Notes under the pieces: model-generated | What the model saw: only the letters and a program-made list of their open reading frames with translations | Told to the model about the DNA's origin: nothing | Databases searched by the model: none | Position numbers and translations under genes: made by a program | Shown: one piece after another, positions 23,675 to 31,422 of the stretch | Layout of the letters: the number at the start of each line of letters is the position of its first letter | Position numbering within the stretch: the first letter of the stretch is position 1 | From: Siphonodentalium dalli | Lineage: Eukaryota; Mollusca; Scaphopoda; Gadilida; Siphonodentaliidae | DNA length: 64,000 bases | Direction: 5' to 3' | Assembly: GCA_032622095.1 (NCBI GenBank) | Contig: CP136065.1 | Coordinates: forward strand, 115,177,195 to 115,241,194

Positions 23675-23821
23675 ACAGAACACAACGCGCATCTTAATCG
23701 AGAATCTTTTATCGAATGAGTTGCGGATGGCGCAAGGGTACGCTCACGCGAAATATAACTTTGCTCCGTCCGCAACGAGTTCGATAAAAGACTCGAGATT
23801 ATGATGCAAGTTGTGTTCTGT
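23675..23821. mobile_element. Foldback MITE with ACAGAACACAAC ends, copy 2
   Basis: Same ends and internal inverted blocks as 22861-23023, about 16 nt shorter in the loop. It sits in the second segmental-duplication copy. Confidence 0.7.
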
Positions 23822-24022
23822 ATTTATTCTACACCGTTCAGTCAGATAAGTTCAATCCATGAATGTCACCTCCATTGTTACGATAGCTACCTTTATTGTG
23901 ATTTAAGTCTGACAAATAACCAGCAATTATGGGGGAATCACCGGAAGCGGATGATCGACGTAATGTACGTCATCTTTCTTGGCGACAACGTCAACAAGAA
24001 TAGTTCCGGCTTGTATTCCACT

Positions 24023-26029
24023 AATTGGGCAATTGATATTCACAGTCAAGATGGCGGCCAGGTATTGAAGAAAAGTCGTCGATGTTTTCACATTGTAATT
24101 TCCACTTTTGTCATTATAGCAATATGTATAGACGAAACTGTACATAAATCATATATCGGTTCCTAATTAAAACGTCTTCAAAAGAATACAGTTGCTATTG
24201 AAGTCTTCTGGACGGACGCAAACCCACGATTAATAAACGCGATCTATTAATGTTGACGATGACACTATATATCCTACCAAGTTTGCATGTGATATATATT
24301 ATAGTGAGCCATAATGTCGTCAATTCGACACACACGTTCTTATGTTGTATAACCGAACACCGGAACACATCTACTACCGCCATGCAGCAACTGACTCCCT
24401 AAGAAATCACATTAACACATCTTCGTGTGAAATATACCAGTGATTGGCACAGTATACTAACTCCCCAGCCTGGTGTGCAATGTCCTGGCATGGTCGCTCT
24501 TTGATTGAGTCCTACAAACAAGGTCGCGGATTATACTTCCTCCCGATCTACTGTGACTACTGAGCCTTGGCTGTAAAGATTCATATGAATCAAACAAATT
24601 ATCTTGTTTCACCACAGACTATAACGATGTATGTGAGAATGTCTACAATAACCGAAATAGTGTAAATTTTGACGACTCATATGATGAACAGAGTGAGAGA
24701 ACTCAACTTATAGAATAGGAAGTAGTAGCATGCCTTGAAAACTGTTTGGCAACACAATATTATATACTGCACAAGTCATTTTTTATTGGCAAGACATCCT
24801 CTGTATATAACAACTAATTTCGTTAACATAAAATATTTCACCTGAACAGATGTTTACATCAGAGATAGGCAACTTGAAATTGGAGGCCGGAAATTTGGGC
24901 ATACAATTTCAATTTCTTCAGAAAAATCATATATTTTGATATCACTTATCTAAACTGACCCAAAAGACACATGTTGGTGACGATTGTTTCAATAATTTTC
25001 ACATTGACTTCTATCAAGTATTCCCCCAATAAATGAGCATTATAGTCCTTAAGACAATCAATTACTCATTAGGTTAAATTAAATGAAGCAATAGTAGGGT
25101 TCTTCGGTTTGTTTATGGTTACCAGTGAACTCATGATTAAAAAAAATTCCCTTGTCCCCAGATAACGAACTCAGTCATGTCTGTGGCGGAAAGTGTGAGA
25201 AACTTCGATTTCGTTGGCCGTTTTGGGTGCCATCCTAAACTTATTGTCAAATATGGAGCGTATGTAATAACAACTGACAATAGATATGCCACAACTGACA
25301 CTCCCATATCTATTGTCAGTTGTGACAATAGATATGTCACAACTGATCACTCTCACGACATTGCGCGGCACAAATAAGAAAATACCATTCTGTATAACGT
25401 AAAACCCAAATAACACTGTATACAAATTCGTCAATATATGTTTTCATCTACGCCCGTGCCCAGGGAAGGTAGGGCGGGCCATTTAAATGCAACAATCTGA
25501 CATAGCTTAAAAACTCTCACTGTGCGTTTGGTCTGCATGTATTGGAATCTCTATATAGGTTGGCACATTGAATCACACGCTTTGACTTGCAAATGTTTAG
25601 CGGCTTGAAAAACTAACAAACTAACAATACAAACTAACACCATTTTAACATCATAACACGGGCCCCGTTCCTTTTTTCAGCGCACCACTCGACACGCTCA
25701 GCAACAAACATACATCAAAGGGACACACCGGGACCCCCCACATACCCCGTATTAAAGCTCGTGGGCCTTCCCCATAGCAACCCAATTCAAATCGATCCAA
25801 TTCAAGATACAACATTTAATTCAATTATATTCAACTTTTGCCGTGGTCAGACATGACGATTTTCTGTGTGCTATATCTCCAACAACAAACCGTGGGGTGA
25901 AGGAGAAGATCACTCGATCTTTTCGACCATCCCGGGCGCTTCGCGCCCATCTACTCACTTCTCCTATAACGTAAGTCTTACTCGTTAAGCCTTTGTAGCC
26001 ATATGTGTTCGGTTGAAATATATATACTA
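24023..26029. other. Intergenic DNA without a gene
   Basis: No coding region or named repeat. A small cluster at 25267-25347 repeats ACTGACAATAGATATG and its complement (four occurrences), able to form competing hairpins. A single YY1-type word, CAAGATGGCGGCC, is at about 24048. Confidence 0.5.
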
Positions 26030-26188
26030 CTAGAAGGTGACCGACTTCGTCCGGGCTATTCAAAAACCAAATTTCAAGTCGATAGCTCCACCGTTTCCGA
26101 GATCTGGTCTGCGCATGCGCGAAGCTGGCGTCGCACGGGCTCGGCGACCCGATAAAATTCGTATCCGGGACAAGATACATAGAGGATA

Positions 26189-26789
26189 TCTAGTGTTTTT
26201 AGTGGATACAGAAAAATATGTCATGAGTGCAAGGGGGGGGGGGTGAAAAAAAATTCCTACTTGTTTTTTAGTGTTTTGGCAATGAGTTGGGCTTCAAAAC
26301 CCCTTTGAATGAGAGAAATCATGTAATTCTAACTGGTAAACTGACTGCAGGCAGTTATCGTGTTGTATTTTGTTGCAAATATTGAAATCCAAGATGGCCG
26401 CTGGCAGCCATGTTTTTTTGGCCGAATGACCTCAAAATGACTCATTCCTATTTACATGTCCATGTTAACATCCATGATAAATAGTATGCACAGAAATTCA
26501 TATACAGCTGTTTACAGTGAATTTCCCCCCGAAAATCTCTGTTTTAGTGTTAAAAGGGGGGTGGGTGTCAAAAAATGGTCGGAAAAAACTGCCGAAAACG
26601 GAAAACAATTTGGCGGTGGGGGTGGGTGGGTACAAAAAATGATCGAAAGGGAAAAAATGCCATACGTGCCTGAAATTTTTTTCCGACCCCCCCCCCCCCC
26701 CCCCCCCCCCCCTGATGAGTGAGCGAAAATAAACATTTGTCGCGGTCACGAATGACGTATTTTTCGGTATCCACTAAAAAAACACTAGA
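26189..26789. mobile_element. TA-flanked palindromic MITE, interrupted
   Basis: Ends are TCTAGTGTTTTTAGTGGATAC and its near-perfect complement, flanked by TA on both sides (26187-26188, 26790-26791), the Tc1/mariner pattern. The same MITE sits uninterrupted at 48872-49020. The interior is displaced by the element at about 26233-26712. Confidence 0.75.
26233..26712. mobile_element. Poly-G/poly-C-ended hAT-like MITE (copy C), nested
   Basis: Runs from CAAGGGGGG to CCCCCCT and is flanked by ATGAGTG on each side (about 26225-26231 and 26715-26721), a 7-8 bp duplication as made by hAT transposases. The next inward blocks are also inverted (TGAAAAAAAATT against AAATTTTTTTCC). The ORFs crossing it (for example 26456-26722) are low-complexity artefacts. 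Confidence 0.65.
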
Positions 26790-27822
26790 TATTCTTTTTA
26801 TTATACGCATTTACAAAGAAATTCACCACTTACGACGTTAAATGATATCACAATCGTCTTCAATCGATGCATAATTTTTTAAGCCATCAGCTGATCGATG
26901 CCTGTTCTCGCAATGCTACTTCACCATCCGCAGAATATAAAAATATAGTTCCCGTATTCTTCCCTTTATTTCCGCCATAAATATGTCGAATTTCAACATA
27001 AAATAGAGTTTAATTATAACTGTATCAGTGAATATAATATAATTTAGAATATCACAATGGGTTCTTTCACTTTGACCTTCTTCAATAGTACAAACCGGAA
27101 ACAGTATTGGTACTCGCAAGTGAATCGGTCGCACGCGCAAGCTAGTGTGAAAGTATATTCTTCTATATCCCCTCCTGGGTGATATCGATATTTATCTAAA
27201 CTTTTTTTTTTCTATAATTCACTGTTGGGCGTATAATAAATTCACATACCAAATTTCAAGTCGATAGCTCCACCCGTTTCCGAGATATATATATTGCCCA
27301 ATGTCATTTGCGGATACCTCGGCCGGTGATGAGTTAACGCGACATCGGCCGGTTAAGAGTTAAACGCGATCACGTCACGATCTGTTGACGGCGTAATATA
27401 TTTACGGAATGTTTTTCGATGAGCGAAGCATGGTCCTGCGTTCTTCCCGATAATTAAGGTAGAAACTTTAAACGTACACAGGCGTGTGATACATCATTGG
27501 AAAGAGGAAGCTCCACATATTCTAACCGTGCAAATTATATGACTGGCAATTTATTATTCCCGCTATCTCGAATCGATTTGTGAGCACCGAACTGAAATAT
27601 ATTAGCGCAAAACGACGTAAAAACAAATTTGACCTCGGCACGTGAAAAGTTGACCTCGGATCTGAAAATTAATATGCCTATGCCACTTCCCGACCGATAG
27701 TAACCTCACATACGAAGTTTCATCGAAATCGGGTCGGCCGTTATCGAGTTCATCGCGAACACACACACACACCACACACACCACACACACACACAGACAG
27801 ATCTTCCAAAATATATAATAGA

Positions 27823-27858
27823 TATACAGACAGAGGTCTTCAAAATATATATGAGATA
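27823..27858 (-). mobile_element. Helitron 5'-end fragment, head-to-head with the next element
   Basis: The sequence is the reverse complement of the 5' end of the following Helitron (TCTCATATATATTTTGAAG and the GACCTCTGTCTG block), so 27823-27890 reads as a palindrome centred near 27858. It looks like the remnant left when the 26030-27822 element landed inside an older minus-strand copy. Confidence 0.55.
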
Positions 27859-28775
27859 TCTCATATATATTTTGAAGACCTCAGTTTGTCTGTCTGTCTG
27901 TCCTTTATAGAATCGAAAATGGGTTGACCGATCGAGACCAAACTTCCTATCCAAAGGTAAAATCACACGGGAATCGTCGACGTCGCATTTTGGAGAAGAA
28001 CAGAGCACCCATTCTCCACTCTCAGTCACAAAAAAACGGCACTGCGGTGGTTAATCAAGTGATAATTTAATGAGCGTTTGTTTTTGACACATCGCTATAA
28101 AGAGCATTTGTTTACCATTCAACGTTATTAGCATCTGCAGAGAGATATACGGGAACAATACTTTTGAGTGGTTTCCTATGCGGGGAGATTTATTGGATGC
28201 CATAGTACTCTTACAACATCATTGTTATAGTATGTATGACACTTAGGTCAGGGCTTAGGGGGATAGTTAGTGTGGATATAGGCATAATGCTTCTCAGAAA
28301 TCCCGGTTACAAACCAACACTCACAATTTCGTCTTTTGCATCAGATACCAACACCTCGACCGATCGGGACGAAACTTGGTACGTGTGTGTAGATTGACCA
28401 GGTGGTCGTCGTTATCGTATTGGCGAGCACGTGCGACGCCCGTGCAGCGCATGCGCAGACGAGATCTCGGAAACGGGTGGAGCTATCGACTTGAAATTTG
28501 CTATGTGAATGTATCTTGCCCCGGATACGAATTTTATCGGGTCCCCGAGCCCGTGCGACGCCAGCTTCGCGCATGCGCAGACCAGATCTCGGAAACGGGT
28601 GGAGCTATCGACTTGAAATTTGGTATGTGAATGTATCTTGCCCCGGATACGAATTTTATCGGGTCGCCGGGCCCGTGCGACGCCAGCTTCGCGCATGCGC
28701 AGACCAGATCTCGGAAACGGGTGGAGCTATCGAGTTGAAATTTGGTTTTTGAATAACCCGGACAACGTCGGCTAG
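27859..28775 (+). mobile_element. Non-autonomous Helitron, tandem member 1
   Basis: Begins TCTCATATATATTTTGAAG after an A and ends ...GGACAACGTCGG-CTAG (28772-28775). The interior contains the CTGTCTGTCTGTC run, the CCAAACTTCCTATCC block and, in its right half, about 125-bp repeats with GGAAACGGGTGGAGC. It is immediately followed by the 5' end of the next Helitron. Confidence 0.7.
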
Positions 28776-29275
28776 TCTCATATATATTTTGAAGACCTCT
28801 GTTTGTCTGTCTGTCTGTCCTTTATAGAATCGAAAACGGGTTGACCGATCGAGACCAAACTTCCTATCCAAAGGTAAAATCCCACGGACACCGTCGGCGT
28901 CGCGTTTTGGAGAAGCTCAGACCACCCGTTCTCCACTCTCCGTCACAAAACGGCACTGCGGTGGTTAATCAAGTGATAATTTAATGAGCGTTTGTTTTTG
29001 ATGCATTGCTATAAAGAGCGTTTGTTTACCATTCAACGTTATTAGCATCTGCAGAGAGATATACGGGAACATCTAATATATAGAAACGGGTGGAGCTATC
29101 GACTTGAAATCTGCTATGTGAATGTATCTTGCCCCGGATACGAATTTTATTGGGTCGCCAAGCCCGTGCGACACCAGCTTCGCGCATGCGCAGACCAGAT
29201 ATCGGAAACGGGTGGAGCTATCGACTTGGAATTTGGTTTTTGAATAGCCCGGACAACGTCGGGCTCATCGGCTAG
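28776..29275 (+). mobile_element. Non-autonomous Helitron, tandem member 2
   Basis: Starts TCTCATATATATTTTGAAG directly after the CTAG of member 1. It ends with the hairpin GCCCG-gacaacgt-CGGGC, TCATCGG and CTAG at 29272-29275. It shares the left half of member 1, with several short gaps and base changes, and has one copy of the right-half repeat. Confidence 0.75.
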
Positions 29276-29781
29276 TCTCCTGTATATTTTGAAGACCTCT
29301 GTCTGTATGTATGTATGTCTGTATGTATGTCATTTATACAAATCTACGATTCTCGACCGATCTGGACGAAACTTGGTACGTGTGTGTAGTTTGACCAGGC
29401 GGTCGTCGTTGTCGTATTGGCGAGCCCGTGCGGCGCCCGATTCGCGCATGCGCAGACGAGATCTCGGAAACGGGTGGAGCTATCGACTTGCAATTTGGTA
29501 CGTGTGTGTAGTTTGACCAGGCGGTCGTCGTTGTCGTATTGGCGAGCCCGTGCGACGCCCGTGCAGTGCATGCGCAGACGAGATCTCGGAAACGGGTGGA
29601 GTTATCGACTTGAAATTTGCTATGTGAATGTATCTTGCCCCGGATACGAATTTTATCGGGTCGCCGAGGCAGTGCGACGCAAGCTTCGCGCATGCGAAGA
29701 CCAGATCTCGGAAACGGGTGGAGCTATCGACTTGAAATTTAGTTTTTGAATAGCCCGGACAACGTCGGGCTCATCGGTTAG
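29276..29781 (+). mobile_element. Non-autonomous Helitron, tandem member 3
   Basis: Starts TCTCCTGTATATTTTGAAG directly after member 2 and ends with the hairpin and TTAG (29778-29781), a variant of the CTRR end. The interior resembles 13425-13973. The next 80 nt are a (TA)n microsatellite leading into the Penelope array. Confidence 0.75.
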
Positions 29782-29806
29782 TGTGTATATATATATAGCT
29801 ATATAT

Positions 29807-29861
<55 letters not shown>

Positions 29862-29867
29862 TAGAAG

Positions 29868-29946
29868 GTAAGTACTTTTTTATTTTATATCTTCGCGTTC
29901 CGTTCTTTGTGTATTATATGTTACTAATCATTACCTTTATTCACAG
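29868..29946 (+). promoter_or_regulatory. Possible 79-nt intron at the left junction
   Basis: The target-derived GG next to the element's T-AAGTAC makes G|GTAAGT, a consensus donor absent in the inner copies (which read CCTAAGT). Downstream are TTACTAAT (a branch-point match) and the acceptor ttattcacag, ending 24 nt before the ORF1 ATG. PLEs are known to retain introns, including one in the Drosophila virilis Penelope leader. Splicing here is inferred. Confidence 0.4.
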
Positions 29947-29970
29947 CCAAAATTCAAGTCCTGGATCAAA

Positions 29971-31422
29971 ATGACTCAACCAAAACAACATAAACGTGGA
30001 AAAACTAACCGCCCAGAGCGGCAAAAAGACCAGGCTTATTTAGACCATTCAAATCTAGTAAAGTTGCTATACAAAATTCTACAACTTTGGCACCATATTA
30101 ATTTTTTACAGGACCGTTTGGAGAAGAAGGTCCTTCCGAAAGGCTTTTCGGCCATCGTTGAGTCAGGGCGAAAGAAGACATTCCGACCAGTGCTCCCCTG
30201 TGAGGATGTCTTCAATTCGCTTAAAGCGGACGCTTTTCAGTGGGGTTTAAACTCCATGAAAACTTTGGTAAATTATTATCGGAAAACGGAATCAGAAATT
30301 GAAGTCAAGGTTCTTTCGGCTCTTTCTTCTAAAACCCTTGACTTCGACCGAGCACGTGACACGGCATTAAAATGGGGACTGAAGAATTTTGGCACCAAAT
30401 TAACCAATGAGACAAAATCAAAGTTCTTGAGCATCTGTGGTAATCTTCAGTCCTCGATAGGTACACGAGTTGGCGTCCAAACTCATACAAACAAACGTGG
30501 TCGGTCACCCTCCCCTCCCCCACTAATCGCTCGCCAGCTTCAATTTCAGGATAGTCCAGGCAGGGATCAGACAACGTCGTCGTCTGTGAGATCCACACCA
30601 AAACGCGTCAAAGCCACACCACAGCCACAGAGACCTGCACCAAAACCACGGACGTCACGCATATCCACTCCACCAAATACATCACTTCAAAATTCACCAG
30701 CCAAGAAAACAACACCACCAAAGCACATCTCTTCCAGCCCTCCTTCGCCTGTTGGTTCCATTGCTTCGATGACATCGCCAGCGATTTCAACATCATCACC
30801 ATCGTATGCCGAGGTATTATCAACATCACCTAAGGTATCCAAATTTTATAAATTTCGTCAACCTGGCCCTAAGAAGGATTGGTCCTTCCCTAAACAGATA
30901 AAAAACCCTGTTGTTATTTTAGGCTCTTCTAATGTGTCCCGGATCGATGTCGATCCTCCCAAAAATGTTTGTATTGCTTCTTACCCAGGTGGCAATTTAG
31001 GTCATTTCTGCAACATGGCCCACAAACTGAAATCGAAGCCAGAAAAGACACCTCGACACGTCATCATCAACATTGGCATCAACAACCGAGAGGACTGGAA
31101 GACAGACAACGACAAAGGCAAAACAGCAGGCACCACAGCTAAAAGCAGGGTAACTAACATGGTTAGTAATTTCCGAAAAGTTTTTCCTAATGCGACACTC
31201 CATTTTCAGGAAATAAATATCTCATTCAGTTTAGATTCTAGGGACCAGGATGTTCTGCGTGCCATTAACAGCCAAGCTCGTCAGACACAGAACCTCAAGG
31301 TCATACAGGCAATACCCCCCCGCGACTTTCACGTGGAGAATGACAACATCCACTGGACATCACAGACGGCGGCGAAAATCTACCAAGGCTGGACCAACAT
31401 CTTTAAAGGTCATTTAAACTAA
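29971..31422 (+). CDS. PLE ORF1: SGNH-hydrolase-like protein (unit 1)
   Basis: 483 aa from the ATG 24 nt after the probable splice acceptor. Residues 1-155 are basic and helix-rich and not recognised. Residues 165-300 are a Ser/Thr/Pro/Lys linker. Residues 313-480 read as an SGNH/GDSL-like hydrolase: block I LGSSNVS (318-324, candidate nucleophile S320), block II PGG (339-341), block III GINN (369-372) and block V DNIHWT (458-463, D458 and H461). All four catalytic-type residues are present, though block I has Ser in place of the usual Asp. Esterase-like ORF1 domains are known in CR1-type LINEs; the function is probably lipid or RNP handling. The stop UAA follows directly on a slippery heptamer. 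Confidence 0.8.
   Translation: MTQPKQHKRGKTNRPERQKDQAYLDHSNLVKLLYKILQLWHHINFLQDRLEKKVLPKGFSAIVESGRKKTFRPVLPCEDVFNSLKADAFQWGLNSMKTLVNYYRKTESEIEVKVLSALSSKTLDFDRARDTALKWGLKNFGTKLTNETKSKFLSICGNLQSSIGTRVGVQTHTNKRGRSPSPPPLIARQLQFQDSPGRDQTTSSSVRSTPKRVKATPQPQRPAPKPRTSRISTPPNTSLQNSPAKKTTPPKHISSSPPSPVGSIASMTSPAISTSSPSYAEVLSTSPKVSKFYKFRQPGPKKDWSFPKQIKNPVVILGSSNVSRIDVDPPKNVCIASYPGGNLGHFCNMAHKLKSKPEKTPRHVIINIGINNREDWKTDNDKGKTAGTTAKSRVTNMVSNFRKVFPNATLHFQEINISFSLDSRDQDVLRAINSQARQTQNLKVIQAIPPRDFHVENDNIHWTSQTAAKIYQGWTNIFKGHLN
31413..31419 (+). promoter_or_regulatory. Predicted -1 frameshift site T TTA AAC (unit 1)
   Basis: TTTAAAC lies in the correct register (ORF1 codons TTA-AAC, then TAA), the canonical X XXY YYZ form used by many viruses. 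The -1 frame is open from 31407 through the end of ORF2. Downstream, 31448-31499 can fold: GGAAAG with CTTTCC, TCGG with CCGA, and an inner hairpin TCTCG-gcac-CGAGA. The 28-nt gap to that stem is longer than the usual 5-9 nt, so the stimulator is uncertain. The same site is in all units. Confidence 0.7.

Larger units (their letters stand above)
23024..24022 (+). repeat. Diverged segmental duplication, first copy split by a MITE
   Basis: The flank after the first foldback MITE (23024-23130, ATTTATTCTACACCGTTCAG...) continues after the inserted element at 23529-23628 (AAGCGGATGATCGACGTAATG...). The same two blocks lie contiguous at 23822-24022. The second copy therefore shows the uninterrupted arrangement, and the first copy received the insertion after duplication. 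Confidence 0.7.
26030..27822 (-). mobile_element. Non-autonomous Helitron (minus), carrying nested MITEs
   Basis: On the minus strand it starts A|TCTATTATATATTTTGG (27822) and ends with an imperfect hairpin GCCCGGACGAAGTCGGTC followed by CACCTT-CTAG-T (26030-26033). About 1.25 kb of it matches 48719-50035, including the position of an inserted TA-type MITE. This copy is longer because the MITE here has itself been entered by a poly-C-ended element. A (CA)n tract lies just inside the 5' end. Confidence 0.75.

Noticed and set aside
30329-31203. Minus-strand ORFs of 68-90 aa within PLE ORF1
   Set aside because: Antisense shadows of the SGNH-like ORF1, repeated in each unit.
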